From: Methyloligella sp.
Lineage (GTDB): Bacteria > Pseudomonadota > Alphaproteobacteria > Rhizobiales > HXMU1428-3
Assembly: GCA_021604645.1 (NCBI GenBank)
Contig: BQJJ01000007.1
Coordinates: forward strand, 62,001 to 126,000
Direction of reading: 5' to 3'
Length of the DNA stretch: 64,000 bases
The notes under the pieces: model-generated
Databases searched by the model: none
What the model saw: only the letters and a program-made list of their open reading frames with translations
What the model was told of the DNA's origin: nothing
Shown: piece by piece, positions 8,550 to 16,720 of the stretch
Layout: each line of letters opens with the position of its first letter
Numbering within the stretch: the first letter of the stretch is position 1
Position numbers and translations under genes: made by a program

Positions 8550-10976
8550 ATGACAGATGAAACAGAAAACACACAAGAAGAAGCGCAAGATGGAGTATAT
8601 CCAGTTCTGCCACTTCGTGACATCGTTGTCTTTCCCTATATGATCGTGCCACTTTTTGTTGGCCGGGAAAAATCAATCAATGCACTTGAAGAAGTAATGA
8701 GAACTGACAAGCAAATCTTGTTAGTAGCGCAAAAGAATGCCAGCGATGATGATCCTGAAACAGACCAAATTTACACAACAGGTACATTAGCAACTGTTCT
8801 ACAGCTCCTAAAATTACCAGATGGCACAGTAAAAGTGCTGGTCGAAGGTAGCAGTCGTGCAATCGTCAAAGACTATGTTGAAAATGATGATTATTTCGAA
8901 GCGGAAATTGAAACAATTGATGAAGGCACAGAAGAAAGCGATGAAATTGAAGCGCTTGCTCGCTCTGCGATCACTCAATTTGAAAGCTATGTGAAATTAA
9001 ACAAAAAGATTTCACCTGAAGTTATCGGCTCAGTTAATCAAATTGATGATTACTCAAAACTAGCTGATACCATTGCCTCACATTTGGCAGTTAAGATTTC
9101 TGAAAAGCAAGAAATTTTGGAGGTGACATCAGTCTCTGACCGCTTGGAGCGCGTCTTTACTTTCATGGAAAGCGAAATTTCAGTTCTGCAAGTTGAAAAG
9201 AAAATCCGCTCACGCGTTAAACGTCAGATGGAAAAAACACAGCGCGAATATTATTTGAATGAGCAAATGAAGGCCATTCAAAAAGAACTGGGTGATTCAG
9301 ACGAGCGTGATGACATCAGCGAATTTGAAGATAAAATTGAAGAAACCAAGCTTTCAAAAGAAGCACGGGAAAAAGCTCTGGCTGAAATTAAAAAATTGCG
9401 CCAAATGAGCCCAATGTCAGCTGAAGCAACTGTCGTTCGTAACTATCTTGAATGGTTGCTTTCAATTCCATGGGGCACAAAGGGACGTATTAAACGTGAT
9501 CTGGATGAAGCTCAAAATGTGCTTGATGAAGAACATTACGGCCTTGAGAAAGTTAAAGAACGCATCCTTGAATATTTAGCCGTGCAACAACGCACAAATA
9601 AATTAAAAGGTCCGATCCTTTGTCTTGTTGGCCCTCCAGGTGTTGGTAAAACATCTTTGGGTAAATCAATTGCCAAAGCAACCGGACGCGAGTTTGTTCG
9701 TATGTCCCTTGGCGGTGTGCGTGATGAAGCTGAAATCCGTGGACACAGAAGAACTTACATCGGCTCAATGCCAGGTAAAGTCATCCAGTCTATGAAAAAA
9801 GCCAAGAAAACCAATCCATTATTCCTTCTCGATGAGATTGATAAAATGGGACAGGATTTCAGAGGCGATCCAGCGTCAGCATTGCTTGAAGTGCTAGACC
9901 CAGAACAAAATGGTACCTTTGGTGATCACTATCTTGAGGTCGATTATGACCTTTCAAACGTTATGTTCGTAACAACAGCAAACTCATTGAACATTCCTCC
10001 AGCCTTGATGGACCGTATGGAAATCATCCGTCTAGCTGGTTACACGGAAGATGAGAAAGTTGAAATTGCAAGACGTCACTTGATTCCAGCATCAATGACA
10101 GCCCACGGCTTAGAAGAAAGCGAATGGAGCATTGATGACAAAGGTCTACAATTAATGATCCGCAGCTACACACGTGAAGCTGGTGTCCGTAATCTTGAGC
10201 GTGAAATTTCTAACCTGGCACGTAAAGCTGTTAAAGAAATCATGACGAAAGATGACGTGACAACTGTGAATGTCACTGATGAAAATCTAAATGATTATCT
10301 TGGCGTTTCGAAATACCGCTTTGGTGAAACTGAAGGCGAAGACATGGTTGGTGTTGTCACCGGCTTGGCTTGGACTGAAGTTGGCGGTGAGCTCTTGACC
10401 GTTGAAGGCGTGATGATGCCCGGTAAAGGCAAGATGTCAGTTACGGGTAACTTACGTGATGTGATGAAAGAATCAATCCAGGCGGCTAGTGCTTATGTAC
10501 GTTCTCGCTCTGTTGATTTTGGCATTGAACCGCCTTTGTTTGAACGCAAAGACATTCACGTACACGTGCCAGAAGGCGCAACACCAAAAGATGGTCCATC
10601 AGCTGGTGTCGCAATGATCACAGCTATCATTTCAATCATGACCGGCATTCCGATTAAAAAAGATGTCGCTATGACAGGTGAGATCACATTACGTGGCCGT
10701 GTATTACCAATCGGCGGCTTGAAAGAAAAGCTCTTGGCAGCCCTTCGTGGTGGTATTAAACGTGTGATTATTCCGGAAGAAAATGCCAAAGACTTGGCAG
10801 ATATTCCTGATAATGTGAAAAATGGCCTGGAAATCATTCCGGTTTCACGTATGGAAGAAGTGATTGAACTAGCTTTGGTAAAAAAGCCAAAACCAATCAT
10901 TTGGGATGAAGAAGCTGAAGATGCTGCCGCTTTGAAGAAAAAAGAAGAAGCGGGCAGCAATTTAACAGCTCACTAA
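8550..10976 (+). CDS. lon: ATP-dependent protease Lon
   Basis: 808 residues. N-terminal substrate-binding domain beginning VYPVLPLRDIVVFP, long coiled coil, AAA+ domain with Walker A GPPGVGKT (361-368), then the C-terminal Ser-Lys protease domain with Ser684 in KDGPSAG and the partner lysine in GGLKEKLLAA. It degrades misfolded and regulatory proteins in the cytoplasm. Upstream is an RpoH-like promoter. In many relatives a hupB gene follows lon; here there is none before tRNA-Val. Confidence 0.98.
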   Translation: MTDETENTQEEAQDGVYPVLPLRDIVVFPYMIVPLFVGREKSINALEEVMRTDKQILLVAQKNASDDDPETDQIYTTGTLATVLQLLKLPDGTVKVLVEGSSRAIVKDYVENDDYFEAEIETIDEGTEESDEIEALARSAITQFESYVKLNKKISPEVIGSVNQIDDYSKLADTIASHLAVKISEKQEILEVTSVSDRLERVFTFMESEISVLQVEKKIRSRVKRQMEKTQREYYLNEQMKAIQKELGDSDERDDISEFEDKIEETKLSKEAREKALAEIKKLRQMSPMSAEATVVRNYLEWLLSIPWGTKGRIKRDLDEAQNVLDEEHYGLEKVKERILEYLAVQQRTNKLKGPILCLVGPPGVGKTSLGKSIAKATGREFVRMSLGGVRDEAEIRGHRRTYIGSMPGKVIQSMKKAKKTNPLFLLDEIDKMGQDFRGDPASALLEVLDPEQNGTFGDHYLEVDYDLSNVMFVTTANSLNIPPALMDRMEIIRLAGYTEDEKVEIARRHLIPASMTAHGLEESEWSIDDKGLQLMIRSYTREAGVRNLEREISNLARKAVKEIMTKDDVTTVNVTDENLNDYLGVSKYRFGETEGEDMVGVVTGLAWTEVGGELLTVEGVMMPGKGKMSVTGNLRDVMKESIQAASAYVRSRSVDFGIEPPLFERKDIHVHVPEGATPKDGPSAGVAMITAIISIMTGIPIKKDVAMTGEITLRGRVLPIGGLKEKLLAALRGGIKRVIIPEENAKDLADIPDNVKNGLEIIPVSRMEEVIELALVKKPKPIIWDEEAEDAAALKKKEEAGSNLTAH

Positions 10977-10987
10977 ATACATGGTTG

Positions 10988-11016
10988 CGAGGGAGCGTGA
11001 ATATCACATTCCCTCG
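10988..11016 (+). terminator. Probable terminator after lon
   Basis: CGAGGGA (10988-10994) pairs with TCCCTCG (11010-11016), followed by TAGCATTTTAAG. The stem is good but the T run is short. Confidence 0.5.
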
Positions 11017-11242
11017 TAGCATTTTAAGGCAGATAAAATATCAGCTTTTGCTAAGATTATTTTAGAATAAAAAATAATTGAGATTTTCTGCAATTTCTTT
11101 GTATTCAGAGCTTGATTTTATCTCAAAGCTCTTTTACAAGGGTCTCTTCGAAACAAAGACAAACCTTGAAATTAAGGAATGTTTTGAAGTACGCCAAAGC
11201 TATTTAAACCAGCATACCCAAATGGCGCAATACGAAAGTTTC

Positions 11243-11318
11243 GGGCGATTAGCTCAGTTGGGAGAGCATCTCGTTTACACCGAGAGGGTCGGCAGTTCGA
11301 GCCTGTCATCGCCCACCA
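11243..11318 (+). tRNA. tRNA-Val (anticodon UAC), phage integration site
   Basis: 76 bases: acceptor GGGCGAT/ATCGCCC, D arm AGCTCAGTTGGGAGAGC, anticodon stem TCTCG/CGAGA with TAC at 11276-11278, T loop GTTCGAG, encoded ACCA. Its 3' half is the left end of a 56-bp repeat whose second copy is at 54492, so the functional tRNA was rebuilt by the prophage. Confidence 0.97.
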
Positions 11319-11325
11319 TTATAAA
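11270..11325 (+). repeat. attL: 56-bp core repeat in the tRNA-Val 3' half
   Basis: Identical over 56 bases to 54492-54547. It starts in the anticodon stem and extends seven bases past the encoded CCA. The int gene lies 93 bases inside, as usual for tRNA-targeting tyrosine recombinases. Confidence 0.97.
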
Positions 11326-11334
11326 TGGTATATA

Positions 11335-11373
11335 AAACAGTCAGTTAGTTAAATCTAGCTGGCTGTTTTTTTG
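11335..11373 (+). terminator. Terminator after tRNA-Val, brought by the phage
   Basis: AAACAGTCAGTTAG (11335-11348) pairs with CTAGCTGGCTGTTT (11355-11368) through 14 bp including two G-U pairs, then a T run. It ends tRNA-Val transcription and could also stop leftward int readthrough from the other side. Confidence 0.85.
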
Positions 11374-11386
11374 TTTCCTCTGAAAT

Positions 11387-11413
11387 ATTATAACGTACCA
11401 TGTACACTAACTC
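11387..11413 (+). repeat. 27-bp repeat inside attL, candidate integrase arm site
   Basis: ATTATAACGTACC, then two variable bases, then GTACA-N-TAACTC. An inverted copy identical at 24 of 27 positions is at 54380-54406 just inside attR. In the circular phage these would sit in opposite orientation on either side of attP, as arm-type integrase sites do. The internal GTACC/GTAC pattern gives partial dyad symmetry. Confidence 0.6.
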
Positions 11414-11417
11414 AAAA

Positions 11418-12476
11418 TTAATTGGCCAATTTTCCATCAATAAACTTGGCTGCATCATTAAAAAATTCCGGTGTTGTCTTTGCATAGACTGATTTTGTTA
11501 TTTCTAAATTTGAATGGCCTAACCACTCGCTTACAACTTCAAGGGGTACACCTTCTCTTAAAAACGTCCCAGTTGTATGTCTGATTGTGTGAGGGCTTAC
11601 CCCTTCAATCTCTGCCTTTTTGCAAGTTCTAGCAAATGACTTCTTAATTGCCTTGATCCCTTTGCCGTTATACTCAATCACATATTCAGACAAAGCGTTT
11701 TCTTTGGCCTTTAATAGGGCCGCTGTTGCTAGACTAGTGAGTTTTTGAATAGCTCTTCTTTTTTGCCGCGTCTTTGACATTGGATCAAAAGTGTACTCGC
11801 CTCTTAAATCTAGAATGCCAGTTTCAAAATCTATTTGGCTCCACTTCATTTCCAGGATTGCGCCTGATCTAGCGCCTGTTGTTAAAGCCAGAATAAAGAA
11901 CAGTTTCAAATGAGGTGTTTTGGCGTGCAGCATGAAGCTTTCAATTTCAGCGCTTGTCATAACCCGTTCACGCGGCTTTGACTTCGAAGGTAGCCAGATA
12001 TACCGTGCATGATCTGCTTTTAACCTTCTTGTTTTAACAGCCCAGTTGATTAAAGTTCTTAATTGCAGCAACTCAGTCCATACGGTGGAAGGTGCGCGGC
12101 CTAGCTCAAATCTCTCTCTAGCGTAATCTCTGCAAATATCTTCTGTGATATTTTGGGGGAGTGCATCTTTAAATCTAGGTGCCAGGGCTTTCCAAGAATT
12201 CAAAAAATTAACAGACTTCTTTCCATCCTTAATTTTCTCAATCAGATAAGCCTCAAATAAAACACCACATGTTTTTTCGTCATCAGGTCTTATTAGTTCG
12301 GCTTTTGCTGCGAATTGATCGAGCGCAGTTCTTGCAGCGCTTTCGACTGTTTCGCCGAGTTTGACTTGGTGTTTTTTGCCGCTTTCATCGTACCAGTAAA
12401 CGATTGCAACACGGCGGTGTCTTCCAAGTCTGAATTTTCCGACTTCATATTTTTTCCAGCGCTTTCGTTTTCCCAC
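11418..12476 (-). CDS. int: Phage integrase, tyrosine recombinase
   Basis: 352 residues. Arm-binding-like N-terminus (about 10-60), SAM-like core-binding domain (about 65-165), catalytic domain with Arg203 (TTGARSGAIL), His296 and Arg299 (SPHTIRH), His321 (WLGH) and nucleophile Tyr331 (KSVYAK). It recombines attP with tRNA-Val. It starts at a GTG (12476) with TGAGG seven bases upstream, inside the excisionase gene, so 184 bases are read in two frames. It is the last gene of the leftward operon, next to attL. Confidence 0.95.
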   Translation of the reverse strand: MGKRKRWKKYEVGKFRLGRHRRVAIVYWYDESGKKHQVKLGETVESAARTALDQFAAKAELIRPDDEKTCGVLFEAYLIEKIKDGKKSVNFLNSWKALAPRFKDALPQNITEDICRDYARERFELGRAPSTVWTELLQLRTLINWAVKTRRLKADHARYIWLPSKSKPRERVMTSAEIESFMLHAKTPHLKLFFILALTTGARSGAILEMKWSQIDFETGILDLRGEYTFDPMSKTRQKRRAIQKLTSLATAALLKAKENALSEYVIEYNGKGIKAIKKSFARTCKKAEIEGVSPHTIRHTTGTFLREGVPLEVVSEWLGHSNLEITKSVYAKTTPEFFNDAAKFIDGKLAN

Positions 12477-12643
12477 CTTAAAACCTCACTTAATTTTATT
12501 CTTAATAGTGCACCACCGATTTTAAAAGTTTTAAGATCGCCTTTTTTTATCATAGTTCTGATCGTCGTTTCAGAGCATGCCCACCTATCAGCTAAAGTTT
12601 TAGCGCTAAAAATTGCTGGCATGTTTTGTTCTGTCTGTGCCAT
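12293..12643 (-). CDS. Excisionase-like helix-turn-helix protein
   Basis: 116 residues. Residues ~10-58 form a MerR/Xis-type winged HTH (FSAKTLADRWACSETTIRTMIKKGDLKTFKIGG, then RIKLSEVLRWE; shown in two parts). The polar tail overlaps the start of int by 184 bases. Such proteins bend DNA at att sites and direct excision. The start has a strong AGAGGAGGAATAAAGG leader. Lambda xis and int also overlap. Confidence 0.8.
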   Translation of the reverse strand: MAQTEQNMPAIFSAKTLADRWACSETTIRTMIKKGDLKTFKIGGALLRIKLSEVLRWENESAGKNMKSENSDLEDTAVLQSFTGTMKAAKNTKSNSAKQSKALQELRSINSQQKPN

Positions 12644-12658
12644 TCCTTTATTCCTCCT

Positions 12659-12799
12659 CTAATCTCGACAATAATTATCTACATCGACGCCTCTTGATTT
12701 TAAACGATCTCTTAATTTCAATATACGTTTCATCGCTCGTATCGCTGTTATTTTACGTTCTTCTTCATTGATACGTGTTGCTGAATAAGTTAGTTCCAT
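12659..12799 (-). CDS. Small phage protein, 46 residues
   Basis: Begins MELTYSATRINEEERK and ends NYCRD; basic and probably helical. Strong AAGGAAAGAG ribosome site, and it stops just before the xis ribosome site in the same leftward operon. Function unknown; operon position and codon pattern support a real gene. Confidence 0.6.
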   Translation of the reverse strand: MELTYSATRINEEERKITAIRAMKRILKLRDRLKSRGVDVDNYCRD

Positions 12800-12847
12800 T
12801 CTCTTTCCTTCTCTAATCTCATTTAAAGCGGGCAAGTTGCGAGCCTG

Positions 12848-13051
12848 CTATGGTGCTATCCCGCAATCCCATGTATAAGTTTTGGGGCCGTCTTCACCAT
12901 CTTCCCACTTTTTGATTTCTTCGTGGTACTTGTCACCAAGAAGAACTCTAAGCATCTGGTCAATGACCCACATTTTGTGGTGCCCTCCATCACAGCCCGC
13001 ATAATCAAGACCTAGCTCTATGGCTGCCTGCACTCTTTCTTTGTCTGTCAT
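12848..13051 (-). CDS. Conserved hypothetical phage protein, 67 residues
   Basis: Contains GGHHKMWVIDQMLRVLLGD and a GEDGPKTYTWDCGIAP C-terminus, a pattern I recall from short proteins of many proteobacterial phages, with no assigned function. Good AAGGA ribosome site. Same leftward accessory operon. Confidence 0.72.
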   Translation of the reverse strand: MTDKERVQAAIELGLDYAGCDGGHHKMWVIDQMLRVLLGDKYHEEIKKWEDGEDGPKTYTWDCGIAP

Positions 13052-13118
13052 TTTCTTTCCTTCTCTCTAATGCGTGTCTATTAAGGTGCGCGTCTCACCT
13101 CCACACAGCCGCATGGTT

Positions 13119-13424
13119 CTACTTGCATTCCATTTTGCTTTTGTTGCTTGGTTCAAAGTGAATTTTATTAGGCATTGTGAGCCGACCAAAACCGAGCAAA
13201 CCTGAAACGGAACCCATCTCATCAATGAAAGAGATCATTTGCCCTTTGTTGCCCCTGCAATCCAATTGGATATATTGGATTGCGCTATTACCGCCGCCTG
13301 TTGAGTATTTACTGCCAAGTGGCAGGGTGCACTCTTTTGGGTATTTGCAAACCAAATTGCCTGCAATTGCTGGGGCTGTTGTGGCTAAAAATATTATGGT
13401 TGCAATCATGATTGTTTTATTCAT
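13119..13424 (-). CDS. Small secreted protein of unknown function
   Basis: 101 residues with a clear Sec signal peptide (MNKTIMIATIIFLATTAPAIA, split as 20+1) cleaved before GNLVCKYP. Four cysteines in the mature part could pair in the periplasm. A secreted product in a leftward early operon is unusual and might modify the lysogen's envelope. No family recognised. Confidence 0.6.
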   Translation of the reverse strand: MNKTIMIATIIFLATTAPAIAGNLVCKYPKECTLPLGSKYSTGGGNSAIQYIQLDCRGNKGQMISFIDEMGSVSGLLGFGRLTMPNKIHFEPSNKSKMECK

Positions 13425-13442
13425 TCTCTCTATTCTTTCTCT

Positions 13443-13639
13443 TTAGCTATTGGCTATTGCCTCTAGCTGGTCTTGTTTCTTAATTCTGTCGTAAATTATT
13501 GGGTGCACGTACATCGTGTTTGTGTCTCTGCAATGGTAAGAGCATGGCTCGAAGTCGTATCTTAAAAACACTTTGCGAGGTTTTTTCGGATAGATAAACG
13601 TTTTGTCTTAGCTGCTCGACTTGTGACAAAGAATTTCAT
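13443..13639 (-). pseudogene. 65-codon small gene interrupted at an A AAA AAC heptamer (frameshift, programmed or mutational)
   Basis: An ATG at 13639 with AGGTGAG upstream opens MKFFVTSRAAKTKRLSIRKN and stops after 25 codons at 13562. From the heptamer at 13580-13586 the -1 frame stays open to 13443 (PRKVFLRYDFEPCSYHC..., ending EAIANS). A -1 slip on A AAA AAC joins them exactly into a 65-residue protein, as would one extra A in the run. There is no start codon near the junction for the second half. Either programmed frameshifting or a homopolymer indel. Confidence 0.5.
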
Positions 13640-13640
13640 C

Positions 13641-13736
13641 TCACTCACCTACCTCTTTGTTGCTGTTGGTGGGTTTAGTTCCACTAAGTCCTTTGAGAAA
13701 ACCTGCCAAAACCTCGTTATTGAAAACAAAGTTCAT
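13641..13736 (-). CDS. Possible 31-residue peptide
   Basis: Runs from MNFVFNNEVLAGFLKGL to KEVGE and its TGA ends one base before the ATG of the interrupted gene that follows, a coupling arrangement. The ribosome site is weak, so this is tentative. Confidence 0.35.
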   Translation of the reverse strand: MNFVFNNEVLAGFLKGLSGTKPTNSNKEVGE

Positions 13737-13806
13737 CACTGAAAATATTAAAATGTAGCAAAGTACATTTTCAATAAATGCAAACTTATGAGCGACTAAC
13801 GTACAT

Positions 13807-14235
13807 TCAATCATTCACGTATCCTCCATTTGTTTCTGTTGAGGGGAGGACAGGAGGAGTAAAGAAAGCTTTGGGGTTCTTGTAAATTACCCCGTTGTTT
13901 TCATCGAACCATTCGTAACGATATGTCCCATCGCTTGTAGGCACTTTTGTCCAGGTGGCAATAGCAGCATCTAAATAGGTCCCTTCAACGTGACCAATAG
14001 CTTCCTGCCAAAACACTCCATCTGTTGATGAGCTATCCCATCCTATAATCAAAACTTCATCTAGTTCTTTAGCCTTCTCTATAGGAAGGCCGTTTTGGAA
14101 CTCAGGGAGCTTTTCTTCAAGTTCAACAAGACGGTTTTTAAACGTTGCAATTGTAGCTACTGCCTCTGCGTAGCTCTCATCTTGGACGTGAGCCATGATC
14201 ATTTCAAAATGTTCAATGAGGTTCGGATATTTCAT
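13807..14235 (-). CDS. Hypothetical phage protein, 142 residues
   Basis: Acidic protein in the leftward operon, abutting the next upstream gene. The middle reads like a small alpha/beta domain (LDEVLIIGWDSSSTDGVFWQ, then GTYRYEWFDENNGV), similar in tone to DUF551-type phage proteins, but I cannot name a family. The C-terminal tail is Pro/Thr/Asn-rich. Confidence 0.6.
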   Translation of the reverse strand: MKYPNLIEHFEMIMAHVQDESYAEAVATIATFKNRLVELEEKLPEFQNGLPIEKAKELDEVLIIGWDSSSTDGVFWQEAIGHVEGTYLDAAIATWTKVPTSDGTYRYEWFDENNGVIYKNPKAFFTPPVLPSTETNGGYVND

Positions 14236-14589
14236 TTATTCTTCTCCCTCTGGAAGTTTGTTGGGCATTAGAGGGAAAACACGCTTAATGTCTTCTGTTT
14301 CGATTGTATCGCTGTTGACATCAACCCAAACTATTTCTGGAATGCACCAGTCATCAATCAAGCCAATGTGTACCTGTTGGTTGAATTTCTCAACTGCGTA
14401 ACACATACCTGTTGTGGCATCTTTAGGAGCCATGCCGTTCTTTCGGGCGTCTAAATCCGCCTCTAGAGATGCAATTCTTATAAGCAGGCTTTGAATAAAT
14501 TCTGCGGTTTTCACTGCCCCTAAGCACAAGACATGATTTTCCATTTGTTCATCAGTCATAACTTCTTTTAAGTTAACTGGTTTGATCAT
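14236..14589 (-). CDS. Hypothetical phage protein with MIKPVxLKEV start
   Basis: 117 residues. The first ten (MIKPVNLKEV) are nearly the same as those of the next upstream gene (MIKPVSLKEV), and the DNA round both starts is also alike, including GGAGGC before the ATG. The remainder is an unrecognised helical domain. Tight spacing of 3-4 bases between genes points to translational coupling. Confidence 0.6.
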   Translation of the reverse strand: MIKPVNLKEVMTDEQMENHVLCLGAVKTAEFIQSLLIRIASLEADLDARKNGMAPKDATTGMCYAVEKFNQQVHIGLIDDWCIPEIVWVDVNSDTIETEDIKRVFPLMPNKLPEGEE

Positions 14590-14592
14590 AGT

Positions 14593-15093
14593 TTATGCCT
14601 CCTCTTGTGTGCTGGGAGGGGTGGGGATATTCATATACGCAGTAGGGCTTATGTCACCAAGGTGATGAAATGAATAATCTAGGCCTGTTTCGGCCTCGAC
14701 ATCTTCATACCAGCCTTCAGGCCAGTAATTGCGGTCTGTTTTTTCGTCGTATTCAGTAAAGTCACCTATAGAAAATTCATCTTCTATTTCGTACTTACCT
14801 GCGTACAAAGCTTTTACAACGCGGTCTTTGCCTAAGCTGTTTTTGAATGTGATAAACATTACTTTATCTTTCGGCGCGTCTTTAATATCTCTCCACTCAT
14901 ATAGAGAGAGCTTTTCTTTAAGCTCTTTGTTTTCTTTATGAAGCTGCGCGATCCAAGTCTCAAATAACCAGCGGCAGTCTCTTAAGCCCTGCAAGTGACT
15001 ATCATGATGTTTGTTGTTCTGGATGGTCTCCAACATTTCTGTAAAATGATCGGAAGTTTGCTCCACTTCTTTTAAGCTAACTGGTTTAATCAT
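14593..15093 (-). CDS. Hypothetical phage protein, DUF551-like middle
   Basis: 166 residues: MIKPVSLKEV start, a helical segment with coiled-coil character (KENKELKEKL), then WRDIKDAPKDKVMFITF, which resembles the WxxxxxxPKDG-type motif of DUF551 phage proteins. Tail PPSTQEEA, the last codons of which contain the GGAGG that serves the next gene. Function unknown. Confidence 0.6.
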   Translation of the reverse strand: MIKPVSLKEVEQTSDHFTEMLETIQNNKHHDSHLQGLRDCRWLFETWIAQLHKENKELKEKLSLYEWRDIKDAPKDKVMFITFKNSLGKDRVVKALYAGKYEIEDEFSIGDFTEYDEKTDRNYWPEGWYEDVEAETGLDYSFHHLGDISPTAYMNIPTPPSTQEEA

Positions 15094-15096
15094 GGT

Positions 15097-15609
15097 TCAC
15101 GCCTCCCCTTTAGTTGGGATTTCATCTGTTGTGAAAATTTCACCGCATGGTTTTATGGCTATGTAATGATCCCACTCGACAGGAATGTCGCCATCTTTAG
15201 TGCTGATGTGGAGCTTGCCATAATCAGGAAGGCCCCTATTCCGCAAGCGGCCAACAAAATACAGTTCATCAGTAGGCCTATTCCACGCTTCAAGTAGCCA
15301 ATTAGGCCAACTGTTTTGCTTGGAAGCGTTATCTTTAGTAATGCGGAAATACCTGTATACTATCTCCTCTGTAGATTTATGTGGTGTCCGCCAAGTTCTA
15401 AAATGTGTTGGGTGAACCACAGGATGCCTCAGCCATTTCTTTTTAACGGCAACCCATTCAAAATGACTGTGTGGTACTCTCCTGAAAAAAGCCGCCCCTT
15501 GCCAAGCATTCCCATCTTTATCAAACCCAATAACCTCTACAGGTGTATCAAACCGCTGGAAATCTGATCTCTTGTGTCCGCTTATAGGTATCCATTGTTC
15601 TTCTGACAT
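15097..15609 (-). CDS. Hypothetical phage protein, 170 residues
   Basis: Starts MSEEQWIPISGHKRSDFQ and is rich in Trp and His; likely a small folded cytoplasmic protein. Its last codons (TKGEA) contain the GGGGAGG for the following gene. It shares a 19-base start region with the gene at 15803. No family recognised. Confidence 0.58.
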   Translation of the reverse strand: MSEEQWIPISGHKRSDFQRFDTPVEVIGFDKDGNAWQGAAFFRRVPHSHFEWVAVKKKWLRHPVVHPTHFRTWRTPHKSTEEIVYRYFRITKDNASKQNSWPNWLLEAWNRPTDELYFVGRLRNRGLPDYGKLHISTKDGDIPVEWDHYIAIKPCGEIFTTDEIPTKGEA

Positions 15610-15611
15610 AT

Positions 15612-15803
15612 CTATTGCGCCTCCCCTTTAGATTGGAAATGACCACACCAGCAGTATTCAGCAATGAGAGGCCAAGCGCCAAGCTGATTAAATTCAGGAT
15701 TAGACAGGAATTTAGGAGGGCATTTTCTGCATTCAATTAAATCAGTTTTTTTGTCGGGCTCTCCAAATTTACAATTGCCACATTGTTTCTTTTCTTCTGA
15801 CAT
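15612..15803 (-). CDS. Small zinc-ribbon-like protein
   Basis: 63 residues with CGNC at 8-11, CRKC and CWCGH: enough Cys/His for one zinc site. Start region TTCTTCTGACATATCTATT (complement) matches the preceding gene's start exactly over 19 bases. Probably an accessory phage protein; role unknown. Confidence 0.6.
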   Translation of the reverse strand: MSEEKKQCGNCKFGEPDKKTDLIECRKCPPKFLSNPEFNQLGAWPLIAEYCWCGHFQSKGEAQ

Positions 15804-15805
15804 AT

Positions 15806-16279
15806 CTATTCTTCCTCCCCCTCTTCAAGAGCAGTCACGACCTTTTGAGCATTACTTTTAATTGTATGACCAGCGTTGCTTAATGCTCTCCAGTCCTCGA
15901 TAGCTAACCCGCCGTTTCGCTGGCTCAACAATAACGAAGGGAGCATTGAATGAGTTGATTTAAGAGCGTCAAACACACTGCTCTGAGCTTTGCATTTTTC
16001 GGAGTTTGGTTTCAAAAACTCGCCGTATTCCCAAGAAGATAGTTCATGGTTCTCTTTATCTCTATTAGAGAGTTGAGAATTGAGGTCACGGTTTTCTTTG
16101 AAGATTTTGTCAGCAACCTGCATGCGTTTTTCGATGTCATTTTTCAGCTCATCTCTCTCTTTAGTAAGAGAGGAGACTTGGGCTTGGAGCTTAGTGTTTT
16201 CTTCTATTAATTCGTCACACTCTTTATTCGCTGCGTTTAGCTGCTCATCTAGTGTGAAGAGTTCGCCACGTTCATTCAT
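15806..16279 (-). CDS. Coiled-coil phage protein
   Basis: 157 residues. Roughly 10-85 is an uninterrupted coiled coil with heptad pattern (LNAANKECDELIEENTKLQ and onward). It overlaps the upstream HNH gene by four bases (ATGA-type coupling). No enzymatic motif. Confidence 0.6.
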   Translation of the reverse strand: MNERGELFTLDEQLNAANKECDELIEENTKLQAQVSSLTKERDELKNDIEKRMQVADKIFKENRDLNSQLSNRDKENHELSSWEYGEFLKPNSEKCKAQSSVFDALKSTHSMLPSLLLSQRNGGLAIEDWRALSNAGHTIKSNAQKVVTALEEGEEE

Positions 16280-16650
16280 TTTCTTCTCTCAACCCCGCCG
16301 CCGAATTTGGCTTTAAATTTACTGTCTTTGTTTGTCTGAAAGCCTCTTGATTTGATGGGTTTTTTAGAACCTGTTTTTGTCAAACCTCTAAGCCTTTTTG
16401 ACTTCGCTATGGCGTGTTTGTCTGAGCCTAGCGTGGTGTGTTTTTTACCGTTAGTCTTAAGCTTGTGGCAGGCCTTGCAAAGAGGAACGCAATTATCAAC
16501 TGTATTGTCACCCCCAAGCCCGTCGGCTAATTCATGATCAAAATCTATCTCTGAAAGCTTGCCAAATTGACCCCCGCATTTAGGGCATCTTGCGTATTTA
16601 GCGAGCGCTTCAAGTTTTGTCTTTTGGGTAAATTCTGATCTAGCCATCAC
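16276..16650 (-). CDS. HNH endonuclease
   Basis: 124 residues. CPKC at 22-25, catalytic FDH at 37-39, then DNCVPLCKACH (52-62) completing a zinc-bound beta-beta-alpha-metal fold. The C-terminal ~50 residues are a basic tail, likely DNA-binding. It sits among early genes next to ERF recombination, not beside terminase, so a role in recombination or host DNA attack is more likely than packaging. Confidence 0.85.
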   Translation of the reverse strand: MMARSEFTQKTKLEALAKYARCPKCGGQFGKLSEIDFDHELADGLGGDNTVDNCVPLCKACHKLKTNGKKHTTLGSDKHAIAKSKRLRGLTKTGSKKPIKSRGFQTNKDSKFKAKFGGGVERRK

Positions 16651-16720
16651 TTACTCCTTTTCATTTCATAATCAGCCAAGAGGAAAAGACAAAGAGAGAC
16701 TGTTAGATATAATATCTCGT

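Noticed and set aside
11078-11335. 85-codon ORF across tRNA-Val
   Set aside because: Its last third is simply the tRNA-Val gene read as protein; no ribosome site and no coding character upstream.
13177-13446. 89-codon plus-strand ORF
   Set aside because: Antisense to the secreted-protein gene at 13119-13424, which has a proper signal peptide; the plus frame is its shadow.
15548-15736. 62-codon minus-strand ORF
   Set aside because: It straddles two well-supported genes with coupled ribosome sites and has no ribosome site of its own.
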